A stretch of 64,000 nucleotides of DNA from an uncultured Lachnospiraceae bacterium (GCA_910579505.1 CAJTTZ010000008.1:124001-188000); one strand, 5' to 3'; shown: positions 34,696 to 42,562, counted from the first letter of the stretch. The notes: generated by a model not told the origin, from the sequence alone. Numbers and translations are program-made.

Positions 34696-35172
34696 TTATC
34701 CCTCACTTTCTAACAGTACGGATGGATTTAGAATCTCAATAGGTTTATAGCCTTTTAAATTGGTAATGGCTCTTACACCTCTGATTGTTTTGATATTGAC
34801 AATATGCTTAAAATTCCAAGATATGATACAATCACATCCATAAATAATCGCTGCTGCAATATGTTGACAATCATCAAAACTCTTCTTTGTCAATATACCC
34901 ATATCAATAATTTGTTGTGCAACATCTGACATATCATCTGTTATTCTAATAGGTGTATAATTTATCTGCTCTAAATAATCATACATTTTACTCTTTTTAG
35001 GATCCGGACAGTCTGAAACTTCCTCTAATGTCACCGTTGACAAATAAACATCATATTTTCCATTCTTAAACATTTCCCATAATTGCCGGGTATCAGCCAT
35101 TTTCTCAGGTGCATCTTCTTGTAATAGATGGCTGATAACCGATGTATCTAAGTATACCTTTAATTTTTGCAT
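34696..35172 (-). CDS. PIN-domain protein, probable toxin ribonuclease
   Basis: A 158-residue PIN protein. Acidic residues expected for the metal site are in VYLDTSVISHLL (about residue 7), LEEVSD (about residue 50) and KKSFDDCQHIAAA (about residue 97), followed by CIISWNFKHIVN. PIN toxins of VapC type cleave tRNA or mRNA. It is AT-rich compared with the flanking genome. It is adjacent to the small gene at 34514. A truncated duplicate of its C-terminus lies at 37842-37973. Confidence 0.85.
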   Translation of the reverse strand: MQKLKVYLDTSVISHLLQEDAPEKMADTRQLWEMFKNGKYDVYLSTVTLEEVSDCPDPKKSKMYDYLEQINYTPIRITDDMSDVAQQIIDMGILTKKSFDDCQHIAAAIIYGCDCIISWNFKHIVNIKTIRGVRAITNLKGYKPIEILNPSVLLESEG

Positions 35173-35349
35173 AATTCCTCCCTAATTCTGTCTATATTGT
35201 TTCCTCTATACAAATCTTACCTCTTCTCGGTTGTTCAATCAACATCAATTCTTATAATTGTATAAATAAATCATCTTGCATGAGTAAGAGAGATGTCTTC
35301 TTTTATCATAAGGATACTATTATCCCATTTAAAACTGATGGCATAATAC

Positions 35350-36096
35350 TTAATTTCTTCTTAAACTTAACTTTCGAACATCAATAAGAGGTTCTCCATA
35401 ATAGTCAATTCGTACTATCTCACTTTCCTTTATGCGTATTTCTTCATAATAATCTTCTATATATCTGTCAACATATATCCAGTTCCCATTTTTCCTTATA
35501 CTTCCTGCATAAACACACTTAACTGTTTCAGCACCATTGACATAAATATCAGCACATGATTTATCCAGAATATAAACCATATCCATACATTTGACTAATA
35601 GTAAAGCCCAAAAAAACAGTGACATACCAAACGTAAGTGATACAATATATTGATATTTTCCGAAAGACGATGTCCAAAATCCAATACTAAAAATAAGGTC
35701 TAGCATAAATAATAATAACTGCTTAATTCGCCCATCTGTGTAAAGTTCAATTCTTGTCTTAGGCTTTTTCACTTCACAAATTACTATTACACTATTAACT
35801 ATACTACATATAAATCCACAAATAATATATGTTAATCTCTTTTCTAACCAAAAAGAAGCCAATGTTTTTATTACTCCCACAACAAAAATATTTATCATCA
35901 TGCGTATATATGTTTTCAGTGCAATATCATAAAATGACTCGCTTCTTCTATATTTGATTTTCCAATATCCCATTGTTCTATTTTTTACTTTTATATCATG
36001 CCAGTTTTTTATCCAACCCAATATTGGTAAAGAAACAGGTACAACTACATAGTACATAATTTCATTTCTCAATATCTTTTGTATAATTTCTTGCAT
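35350..36096 (-). CDS. Hypothetical membrane protein in the tRNA-linked array
   Basis: An AT-rich gene for a 248-residue protein with about four hydrophobic helices (residues about 15-30, 60-85, 88-105 and 125-170) and a hydrophilic C-terminal 80 residues. I recognise no family. It belongs to the first unit of the array, between the PIN pair and repeat R2. It may be cargo, for example a defence or immunity protein, but this is speculative. Confidence 0.6.
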   Translation of the reverse strand: MQEIIQKILRNEIMYYVVVPVSLPILGWIKNWHDIKVKNRTMGYWKIKYRRSESFYDIALKTYIRMMINIFVVGVIKTLASFWLEKRLTYIICGFICSIVNSVIVICEVKKPKTRIELYTDGRIKQLLLFMLDLIFSIGFWTSSFGKYQYIVSLTFGMSLFFWALLLVKCMDMVYILDKSCADIYVNGAETVKCVYAGSIRKNGNWIYVDRYIEDYYEEIRIKESEIVRIDYYGEPLIDVRKLSLRRN

Positions 36097-36133
36097 CTAA
36101 AAACACCTCTCCTTATTGAACAAAAAATAATAC

Positions 36134-36154
36134 TTCAAGTCCCATCTTCCGCAG
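36134..36154 (+). repeat. tRNA 3'-end repeat R2
   Basis: Exact copy of the last 20 nt of tRNA-Leu(AAG) plus G. It is preceded by AATACT rather than the tRNA body, the same as R3, so it looks like a right-hand att junction. Confidence 0.85.
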
Positions 36155-36157
36155 TCA

Positions 36158-36195
36158 GAAAAGGAAACCTTAAGGTGAATGAGGTTTCCTTTTTT
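36158..36195. terminator. Duplicated tRNA-type terminator (copy 2)
   Basis: AAAAGGAAACC pairs with GGTTTCCTTTTTT. The loop differs from copies 1 and 3. It ends the YafQ/DinJ pair from the minus strand. Confidence 0.8.
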
Positions 36196-36214
36196 AATGC
36201 ATATCTATAATCGA

Positions 36215-36496
36215 CTATTCATCAAATAAATCCGCATGTGTGCCAGTGTCAATCAATGTCAATGTTAATATATCATCTTCTATCAAATATATTAATAACC
36301 AATCTGGCTGAATATGACATTCTCGATACCCTTTATAGTTTCCACTAAGAGCATGGTCTCTATTTTTTGCTTCCAAAGGAATTTTGTGTAGTAATCGTTC
36401 TACAATATCCTCCAATAAAGAAATATTTAATCCCCGCTTTTTAGCAATTTTCAATCCTCTTTTAAATTTTCCGGTAAGGACTAACTCATATTTCAT
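36215..36496 (-). CDS. yafQ: YafQ-family mRNA interferase toxin
   Basis: A 93-residue RelE-fold toxin. The C-terminal half carries YafQ-type residues: DHALSGNYKGYRECHI (about residues 48-62), QPDWLLIY and TGTHADLF (about residue 85), with the catalytic His/Asp positions kept. YafQ cleaves mRNA on the ribosome. It overlaps the antitoxin stop by 4 nt. The pair is AT-rich and sits between R2 and R3. Confidence 0.9.
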   Translation of the reverse strand: MKYELVLTGKFKRGLKIAKKRGLNISLLEDIVERLLHKIPLEAKNRDHALSGNYKGYRECHIQPDWLLIYLIEDDILTLTLIDTGTHADLFDE

Positions 36497-36765
36497 AAAT
36501 CAATGTCCTCCAGCGCCTCCGCAAAACTGCCGTATCTCTTTGTTTTAGGATCTCTGCTGATTTGTTTTGCTTCTTCCATAGCTTCTATCACCTCCTGCTT
36601 ATATTTAGGAAGTTCCACACTGAAAGGAAGTCCGCCGCGCATAATCGCCTGTCTCAAAAACATATTTACAGCACTGGACATGTCAATTCCAAGTTGATTA
36701 AACAATTCTACTGCCTGTTTTTTCACATCTTCTTCTATTCTTATTTGTGTTTGCACAGTTGCCAT
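36493..36765 (-). CDS. dinJ: RelB/DinJ-family antitoxin
   Basis: A 90-residue ribbon-helix-helix antitoxin: TQIRIEEDVKKQAVELFNQLGIDMSSAVNMFL is the typical DinJ start. The C-terminal tail would wrap the toxin. The order antitoxin-then-toxin with a 4-nt overlap is classical. It probably autoregulates the pair through its RHH domain. Confidence 0.9.
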   Translation of the reverse strand: MATVQTQIRIEEDVKKQAVELFNQLGIDMSSAVNMFLRQAIMRGGLPFSVELPKYKQEVIEAMEEAKQISRDPKTKRYGSFAEALEDIDL

Positions 36766-36816
36766 AAGTTCACCTTCTTTCTTTTATGATTATTATATAT
36801 CATATCGTTTACATTG

Positions 36817-37395
36817 TCAATCAATCATTCCATTAACATATCGTTCCCATACTTGCGGCAATTTTTCTTTTATGAAAGAAGCATAAGAGCATTCCGGGGT
36901 TTCTATCATATGCTTTTCCTCTAAATATTCGACACAGCATGAATACCACCATTCCAACTGTTGCTTTGATTTATCTTCGAAATGACTCACTTTCATTTTT
37001 CCCTGCTTCACATATTCCATAAATAAAACATATGCATTTTCTACCTTAATACACTTCATTACTTCAATGGGTTCTGTCGCCAATCTTGCGCATGGAATAT
37101 TTTTGAATGGAATGATTTGATTTTCTTCTGCAAGGACTTCATAGATATATCCGCTGACGCCTTCCGAAACTTCTTTCAGCGCATTCGGGTACAGTTCATG
37201 ATAGACAGGTATATTACTGCCGCCTTCAAAACCATAAGGGAACCAATAATAGGGCCTTTCTACCGCATTGCATAAATAGAAAGCGGCAACCACATCGATT
37301 GTAGTCATATATACATAAGGTCGGTCATGGTCAGCCTGATTTGGTCTTAAAACTTTAATATTTGCAATATTGCTTCCATGATACAGTACCATCAT
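36817..37395 (-). CDS. Hypothetical protein with a YHGS-type N-terminus
   Basis: A 192-residue soluble protein, starting MMVLYHGSNIANIKVLRPN and followed by PYVYMTTIDVVAAFYLCNA. The HGS and PYVYMTT stretches are reminiscent of ADP-ribosyltransferase-fold families (DUF3990-like), but I cannot confirm catalytic residues. The TTG-GGGGGG region gives a ribosome site for the ATG at 37395. It is the cargo of the second unit, upstream of the DinJ/YafQ pair on the same strand. Confidence 0.55.
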   Translation of the reverse strand: MMVLYHGSNIANIKVLRPNQADHDRPYVYMTTIDVVAAFYLCNAVERPYYWFPYGFEGGSNIPVYHELYPNALKEVSEGVSGYIYEVLAEENQIIPFKNIPCARLATEPIEVMKCIKVENAYVLFMEYVKQGKMKVSHFEDKSKQQLEWWYSCCVEYLEEKHMIETPECSYASFIKEKLPQVWERYVNGMID

Positions 37396-37589
37396 AATAC
37401 CCCCCAAGCTTCTGCTTATCTTATTGCATCATTTTACCATATGTGAGAATACTGCACCATATAAAACAGTTTTTACATTTATGTTGCTCCTCAATGCGTC
37501 AGCGGAACTTTTAGTTACACTCTGGTTACACTACGAAGATGATGTGTCGGAAAGCCCCTTTCTATCAGTATTTTTAAAAGTAACAATAC

Positions 37590-37610
37590 TTCAAGTCCCA
37601 TCTTCCGCAG
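37590..37610 (+). repeat. tRNA 3'-end repeat R3
   Basis: A third exact copy of the tRNA-Leu(AAG) 3' end plus G, also preceded by AATACT. It begins inside the 3' end of the small gene at 37591. Confidence 0.85.
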
Positions 37611-37839
37611 TAAAAAAGGAAACCTTGTGAATGATGGGGTTTCCTTTTATATTGCCTTTAAACTTGTACTTTCTGAAGCTTTCTCTTTTCCATCTCTGCC
37701 AAAAAGCTCTTCCACCTTCATTATAAAAATTGATTTTCTCCTGCGCTGTCATATCCTTTGTCAGTTCATAATGATATTCCCTGATTTTATGAATATCTTC
37801 AATCGTAAAATCAGGACTGATATTCGGCTTCGTAATCAT
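37591..37839 (-). CDS. Paralogue of the PIN partner protein
   Basis: An 82-residue relative of the 34514 protein, with MITKPNISPDFTIEDIHKIR and YELTKDMTAQEK. Its reading frame runs on through the terminator and the tRNA repeat R3 to a stop at 37591, giving a longer, odd tail. The upstream PIN gene is truncated, so any toxin function is lost. Confidence 0.6.
   Translation of the reverse strand: MITKPNISPDFTIEDIHKIREYHYELTKDMTAQEKINFYNEGGRAFWQRWKRESFRKYKFKGNIKGNPIIHKVSFFTAEDGT
37612..37649. terminator. Duplicated tRNA-type terminator (copy 3)
   Basis: Nearly identical to copy 1, including the loop CTTGTGAATGATGG. It overlaps the 3' part of the small gene at 37591. Confidence 0.7.
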
Positions 37840-37841
37840 AA

Positions 37842-37973
37842 TTATCCCTCGCTTTCCAATAATACAGAAGGATTCCATGTCTCTATCATCTTATATCCTT
37901 CCAAGTCTGTAATTGCTCTTACGCCCCTGATTGTCTTTATATTTACAATATGTTTAAAGTTCCATGAAATATT
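37842..37973 (-). pseudogene. C-terminal remnant of a PIN-domain gene
   Basis: Codons for about 43 residues (ISWNFKHIVNIKTIRGVRAIT to LLESEG) match the C-terminus of the intact PIN protein at 34696 with few changes, then end at the same position before the small gene. Upstream a stop codon interrupts the frame. This is a broken second copy of the toxin module. Confidence 0.85.
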
Positions 37974-38031
37974 ATTTTAATTTACTATATGTTCACCTAT
38001 TAGCAATAGAAAATTCAGCAAACTGGAATTT

Positions 38032-38529
38032 TTAGCCAAACATTTTTAATAAACAATCATCTATATCAGCTCTTGAGTGAAAGATATAAATACTTTTTTT
38101 GCTTTTGTATCTGTCAAGCAATTGATATATAATTGGCAATTCATTTTTAGGGAAATCAATAATCCATTGTCTAAATTCCTCATCAAATTCTGTTTCTATC
38201 CATGGCATATCTGCACGTTGTTTGCCTATGCGTGATTCTGCTCCAGCCAAACATTTCTCTACTGGAAAATCCAGTAAAAATATAGTTTCACACGCTTGAA
38301 TACGCATTTCAAGTGTTCTTCCGTAATTTCCGTCAATAATCCATTTGTCCTTTAAAAGAATTTCTTTTAATTTCTTGTCAAATGTATTTCTGTCAACAGT
38401 CGTCCTGTCAGACTTGTGCCATAACATATCAAGATAATATAACGGTAACTGAGTTTTTTCACTCAATATTCTTGCAAATGTGCTTTTTCCTGCGCCTGGA
38501 CAACCGATTATTATTGCTTTTTGAAACAT
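38032..38529 (-). CDS. P-loop kinase-like protein (FlaR/adenylate-kinase-like)
   Basis: A 165-residue P-loop NTPase with Walker A GCPGAGKSTFAR (about residue 9) and the LYYLDMLWHKSD and IDGNYGRTLEMR stretches of the adenylate-kinase-related topology-modulation family. Substrate unknown. A strong GGAGGTGACC ribosome site lies upstream. AT content remains high here. Confidence 0.8.
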   Translation of the reverse strand: MFQKAIIIGCPGAGKSTFARILSEKTQLPLYYLDMLWHKSDRTTVDRNTFDKKLKEILLKDKWIIDGNYGRTLEMRIQACETIFLLDFPVEKCLAGAESRIGKQRADMPWIETEFDEEFRQWIIDFPKNELPIIYQLLDRYKSKKSIYIFHSRADIDDCLLKMFG

Positions 38530-38659
38530 AAGAAGGTCACCTCCAAATCAAACTATCTGACTGATAAATTCCAGCTTGTTGTAGAAACGCATAAACAAGA
38601 GGTTTACTGTTCTTTCCCTTTTTCTGTTTATATCATCGAATATTTCCAAAATATATTAT

Positions 38660-38947
38660 TTATGATAAATCAGTGATACGTTTTATCATATCTACACACC
38701 AGTCTTCATACTGCCCCTTATCGCCCGCCTCGTCCGTATATTCATACACACCGTCCAAGTGTATTTCACCGACTGCATGATAACCCAGTCTTTCATATAA
38801 TCTTTTCGCGGCAGAATTATCTGCCGGATTCACGTCAAGTCCTAAATAGGAAATCCCATTTTCTTTGCAGCATTTCTCACAAGCCAGGAGATCACGTCCT
38901 TCTCCGTGTGCTCCAGACCATTCACACGCATATATTCCATAAGTGTT
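38660..38947 (-). pseudogene. GNAT acetyltransferase fragment
   Basis: The open frame includes HGEGRDLLACEKC (acetyl-CoA loop) and LGLDVNPADNSAAKRLYERLGY, the typical end of a GNAT domain, then stops at 38660. The N-terminal half is missing; the frame begins directly after a stop. It is therefore a remnant. Confidence 0.75.
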
Positions 38948-39069
38948 TTATAGCCGTTCGGAATGGTCGCGAAGGGATTGTCAAACGGCTTTTCCATGTG
39001 GACTGCGGCAGGCTTCAACCAATCTATAGGCGCTATTTTTTTGATTCGCGCAACTTCAAAGTGCGGAGA
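38842..39069 (-). pseudogene. Unidentified gene fragment overlapping the GNAT remnant
   Basis: A second frame, from a TAA near 39070 to a TAG at 38842, encodes HFEVARIKKIAPIDW and NPFATIPNGYKTLMEYMRVNGL. It has no start signal and no recognised full-length match. It may be the tail of a regulator fused onto the GNAT remnant by deletion. Confidence 0.4.
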
Positions 39070-39072
39070 ATT

Positions 39073-39780
39073 TTATTTTAATTTGATGTAAATCCCCACA
39101 AAACAAGTATAAGGCTTAATGAGCGTTTCATAATATTTCCTGTCCCCGCGCGCGTATTCATTATCTGTCGCAAGCCACTCCGCCCATGCCTGACTGAAAC
39201 AGTCCATCTCCCATGTTTTCACCTCTTTGATCCTGTCGCCGCCGCCAATCAGTTTTTTCCAGCGTTTCGGGTTTTTGAACATATAAGCGTCGTCTCCGAG
39301 CCAGTCAGAAAGAAGCTCCTCGGCGCGGTCTGCATAGGCATCCTTTAGACCGGGGATTCCGATCAGGACCTCTCCGCCGTCTTTCATAAACGGCAAAATC
39401 TTTTCCTGAAAAAAGCCCTCGTTTCCCGCAAAATAATGATAGGAGTCGATACTGACCAGCGCACAAAACTGTTTCTTTTCAAAATGAAGGTCATTCGCAT
39501 CCTCACAGACGGGCGTTATCTGCTCACTGGCGCCCCACCCGGCAAACCGCTTCCCATTTTCTTCTGCGCTCACCCATAAATCGTTCGCAAAGACTTTCGC
39601 CCCTGTCTCCCTGGCAATGATCAAACTTGTCAGTCCCGTCCCGCATCCAAGATCAAGAACCGCATCGTTCAAAGTAAGCCGCAAAGGATACTTGTCAAGC
39701 AATTCCGCCAATATCCTGACACTGTTTGGTCCCATCATCGTTTCCGCCGAAATATATGGTTTATAAGTATCAATATTCAT
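39073..39780 (-). CDS. Class I SAM-dependent methyltransferase
   Basis: A 235-residue methyltransferase. The SAM motif VLDLGCGTGLTSL (about residue 42) is followed by the acidic-loop FANDLW and a motif-III-like FMKDGGEVLIGIPG. The C-terminus has a DNEYARGDRKYY stretch. No target can be assigned. The ribosome site is AAAGGAGAATGGG. Confidence 0.82.
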   Translation of the reverse strand: MNIDTYKPYISAETMMGPNSVRILAELLDKYPLRLTLNDAVLDLGCGTGLTSLIIARETGAKVFANDLWVSAEENGKRFAGWGASEQITPVCEDANDLHFEKKQFCALVSIDSYHYFAGNEGFFQEKILPFMKDGGEVLIGIPGLKDAYADRAEELLSDWLGDDAYMFKNPKRWKKLIGGGDRIKEVKTWEMDCFSQAWAEWLATDNEYARGDRKYYETLIKPYTCFVGIYIKLK

Positions 39781-39829
39781 TCACCCATTCTCCTTTATAT
39801 CCTAAATTTGCCGATTGCTTTCTCTTGTC

Positions 39830-40663
39830 CTACGAATTTTTCAGGCACCACACCATCACAGCCTGTTGAACCACAAGCAGGCTTTTCTTAAATCCATACC
39901 CGACAAAATAACCCGACTCAACCGCGTCGGCAGAGACCTCCTCCCCGCGGTAAAAGGGCGGGCAGGGATTTAAGAGCGCGTTTTTGTTTGCCATATCCAT
40001 CACTCGCTTTGTTACCTGACAGTTCTTAAAATCCCTTAGCTCATCCGCCGACAGGGAATCCGTACATATAATATCCTTTCCTTTGACCGCCGTTTCTATC
40101 TCATGGTACACCCTCACGCCATCTATTTCATAGCCCGCGCCGCAGCAATGTGACAGTTCAAATCCCATCACTTCGGAGGCTTCCTTCCACGCAAGACCGA
40201 TATTGCCGTTTTTGCCGCAGAACAGGTATTTATCCTCGATAATATTCTCCCTGATCTTTGAAAGGGAATACAGGTCCGCCAATATTTCACAGGGATGATT
40301 CACATCGGTCATGGCATTGATAATCGGAACGCCTGCGTACTTGGCAGCCTCTTCCAATAACCGTATCTCTTTATGACGGATAACAAGCAAATCAGCCCAG
40401 TTATTTAAATAGCCGAATACATCCTTTGTCTCTTCTCTTTTATCCAAAGCGTCACTGGGAAACAGGACCGGCTGTCCACCCAGCAGATAAATTCCCTTTT
40501 CAAAAGTTACCCGCGTTCTGATGCTTGTAGCAGGGAAAAAGAGGACCACACTTTTTCCGCCAAGAAAACCACTATATTTTCCCGCGCTGATTTCATCCGC
40601 AATCTGAAATATTTCATAGATATCGTCTGCCTGCAAGTCAGTCAGCCTAATCAAATTTTTCAT
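39830..40663 (-). CDS. Aspartate/ornithine carbamoyltransferase-family protein, atypical
   Basis: A 277-residue protein with the family carbamoyl-phosphate motif as ATSIRTRVTFE (SxRTR). The HPxQ motif is replaced by NHPCEIL, and the HCLP motif of true ornithine carbamoyltransferases is NPCPPFYRGEEV. The deviations suggest a different acceptor substrate or loss of activity. There are no arginine-pathway genes nearby. The start at 40663 has GGTGGAG upstream. Confidence 0.75.
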   Translation of the reverse strand: MKNLIRLTDLQADDIYEIFQIADEISAGKYSGFLGGKSVVLFFPATSIRTRVTFEKGIYLLGGQPVLFPSDALDKREETKDVFGYLNNWADLLVIRHKEIRLLEEAAKYAGVPIINAMTDVNHPCEILADLYSLSKIRENIIEDKYLFCGKNGNIGLAWKEASEVMGFELSHCCGAGYEIDGVRVYHEIETAVKGKDIICTDSLSADELRDFKNCQVTKRVMDMANKNALLNPCPPFYRGEEVSADAVESGYFVGYGFKKSLLVVQQAVMVWCLKNS

Positions 40664-40688
40664 GCACTCCACCTTTTCTCTCGTACTC

Positions 40689-40838
40689 CTATTTTTCATA
40701 TGCAATCCGCAGAGAGCCATCCGCAACATATATAATGCCACATTTCAAAAAACCGTTCTTTTCAATGAGATGCTGCATCACTCTATTATTTTCGTGCGTG
40801 TTAATCCGTAATTGCGATACATTCCAAAGCCTCACAGC
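40689..40838 (-). pseudogene. GNAT acetyltransferase C-terminal fragment
   Basis: About 48 codons (LRINTHENNRVMQHLIEKNGF to LRIAYEK) resemble the end of a GNAT domain. They overlap the HIT gene's stop and lack an N-terminal half or start. This is the second GNAT remnant in this region. Confidence 0.7.
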
Positions 40839-41281
40839 AGTTTGTCCAATTCTTCCCTCAGCCTTGCCTTTAACTGCTCCAGCTCCTCCCCCGTCGGCCG
40901 ATACTTTTCATCATTAAGTTCTTTCCCAAGCTGCCACACGGGACCGGGGTTCGGCGTGTCGCCCTCCCTTCTCGGATAGATATGCCAGTGCATATGCAGA
41001 CCGCGCCCCACGCCAAGCAGCGCATAATTCAGTTTATCCGGCAAAAAAGCGTGGTAAACCGCCTCCGCCACGACTGCCATCTCGTGCAGAAATTCGTCCC
41101 TGAAATGCGGTTCCAGCTCGTGCAGTTCATAGGCATGCCGTTTGCACAAAAACAACGTGTACCCCTTGATCCTCTGGCTGTCGCCTATGACCACATATCC
41201 CGTATGAAGTTCCCGGACAAAATAGGGATTTCTGTTTTCCCTGATCCATGCGATTCTCTCGCAGATTAAGCAGTTATCCAT
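40832..41281 (-). CDS. HIT-family nucleotide hydrolase/transferase
   Basis: A 149-residue HIT protein. The nucleophilic His-triad is HMHWHIYPR (about residue 96), and a CxxC-type start (MDNCLICERI) is present. HIT proteins hydrolyse nucleoside phosphoramidates or dinucleotides. A GGGAGG ribosome site precedes the ATG. Confidence 0.9.
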   Translation of the reverse strand: MDNCLICERIAWIRENRNPYFVRELHTGYVVIGDSQRIKGYTLFLCKRHAYELHELEPHFRDEFLHEMAVVAEAVYHAFLPDKLNYALLGVGRGLHMHWHIYPRREGDTPNPGPVWQLGKELNDEKYRPTGEELEQLKARLREELDKLL

Positions 41282-41297
41282 GTTTTCCTCCCTGATG

Positions 41298-41660
41298 TTA
41301 CATCGGTGTTCCCACTTCGATCAGATTGCCGTCCGGATCATAAAAGCGAACGACTTTCTGTCCCCAGCTATGTGTCATAAGCCGGTTGACATACTGGATT
41401 TCAGGATATAGCCGATCCAGTTTCTCGATAAATGCTTCCAGATCACGTTCCTCAAAATATAGTTCGCTGGCATTGCTTTGTGCAGTAATGTCTCTTCCCA
41501 GAAACTGCTTCCAGATTTTCTCGTCCTGAAGCACAAGCCCCTCCGTCAGAATCATGTTGCCGTCATTGTTAAGCACCAAATCAAGCCCGAACAGGTCATG
41601 GTAAAACTGTCTTGCCTTTTCCATGTCTTTCACAACGATCAAAACATTCTTTAATTTCAT
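41298..41660 (-). CDS. Glyoxalase/VOC-family protein
   Basis: A 120-residue VOC-fold protein with two beta-alpha-beta-beta-beta units: KNVLIVVKDMEKARQFYHDLFG at the start and VVRFYDPDGNLIEVG at the end. Such proteins are antibiotic-resistance, glyoxalase or unknown enzymes. It follows the Crp regulator gene on the same strand. Confidence 0.85.
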   Translation of the reverse strand: MKLKNVLIVVKDMEKARQFYHDLFGLDLVLNNDGNMILTEGLVLQDEKIWKQFLGRDITAQSNASELYFEERDLEAFIEKLDRLYPEIQYVNRLMTHSWGQKVVRFYDPDGNLIEVGTPM

Positions 41661-41757
41661 CCCTCTGTCTCCTAAATTCCGATTTTACCTATAGTTTACC
41701 TAAGACTTAAGTATCCTGCAATACGGATTTCCGATTGATGGATACGCATCCTTTCTC

Positions 41758-42381
41758 TCACAGAGAAAGCCTGTACGTCCCCTTCCCCGTCTTTCTGACC
41801 GCCCCGTCCGCCTCGCACCGGTTCAAAATCCGTTGAAGCTGTCTCGGACTGCAGTGCAGATGAAAAGCCGCCTGCTCCACTCCCTTTAAGGTCTGCCCCT
41901 CGCATTTATATTTCATATAGGATAAAACCCGTTCCGTAAGGGACGCGGGAGCCGCATCCATCGTGGTGATGGCGCCGATTTTCGCTGACAGGCTCCTGCA
42001 GATAAACGTGAGAAACCCGCTGTCTGCAAGAAGGGTTTCCCTGTGTTTTTCAATGGAGAATGCGATGCAGGTCAGGCTTTCGGCCGCTTCCGCATAAATG
42101 CTGCCGCTTTTCGGATAAAAGAGATCCATGTCCCCGAGAAAGTAGTCGGCTGTTCCATTCGACAGGGCATAACGCGTCCCGTCATCCCGGATAAAATAAA
42201 TATCAATGGACCCCTGCTCCACAATCTGAAAGAGAAGCTCCGTCTGAAAGGGAGAACATACCAACTCTCCTTTGTCGTATCTGATCAGATAGAAATCAAT
42301 GTCCAACGCCCCAAGCACATCCCGATATTTGCTTCTGGCAATACTGTCCGCTATTTTTTCGTTGTCAAATATCCGTTCCAT
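41758..42381 (-). CDS. Crp/Fnr-family transcriptional regulator
   Basis: A 207-residue regulator with an N-terminal cyclic-nucleotide-binding-like beta-barrel and a C-terminal winged helix (FHLHCSPRQLQRILNRCEADGAV). The effector is unknown. The start is the ATG at 42381 with GGGAGAAAG upstream. A perfect palindrome at 42397-42412 lies between its promoter and start, suggesting autoregulation. It is divergent from the MATE gene, which it may control. Confidence 0.87.
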   Translation of the reverse strand: MERIFDNEKIADSIARSKYRDVLGALDIDFYLIRYDKGELVCSPFQTELLFQIVEQGSIDIYFIRDDGTRYALSNGTADYFLGDMDLFYPKSGSIYAEAAESLTCIAFSIEKHRETLLADSGFLTFICRSLSAKIGAITTMDAAPASLTERVLSYMKYKCEGQTLKGVEQAAFHLHCSPRQLQRILNRCEADGAVRKTGKGTYRLSL

Positions 42382-42396
42382 AAAACTTTCTCCCAA

Positions 42397-42412
42397 CAGG
42401 ACATATGTCCTG
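42397..42412. promoter_or_regulatory. Candidate operator (16-bp palindrome)
   Basis: CAGGACATATGTCCTG is a perfect palindrome between the Crp -10 and its ribosome site, suited to binding a symmetric dimer. Confidence 0.65.
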
Positions 42413-42424
42413 TTTTTGAAATCT

Positions 42425-42454
42425 ATTTTACCCTATATTGATTAGGGTGTCAAA
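42425..42454 (-). promoter_or_regulatory. Promoter of the Crp-family gene
   Basis: On the minus strand TTGACA (42454-42449), a 17-nt spacer that has CCCTA/TAGGG symmetry, and TAAAAT (42430-42425). Confidence 0.7.
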
Positions 42455-42514
42455 AGGTGCTCTTTGCAAAATGAAACTGCATATTGCCGAATCAGGTTTG
42501 TCAAAGCACCTTTT
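42452..42514 (+). other. Inverted repeat in the MATE leader
   Basis: AAAAGGTGCTCTTTG pairs with CAAAGCACCTTTT, with two bulged bases, and is followed by a short T-run. It could be an attenuator or terminator upstream of the MATE gene. Confidence 0.4.
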
Positions 42515-42562
42515 TACACCTTACTCCTTATTGTAAAAAACAGCGCGGAAAGGAAGAGGACT

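Noticed and set aside
36158..36195. Terminator pairs as transposon ends
   Set aside because: They lie with tRNA 3' ends and no transposase or target duplication is seen.
34371..38000. Complete integrative element with its own integrase
   Set aside because: No integrase, excisionase or conjugation gene lies between the repeats.
39830..40663. Ordinary arginine-pathway ornithine carbamoyltransferase
   Set aside because: The HCLP and HPxQ motifs are changed and no arginine genes are nearby.
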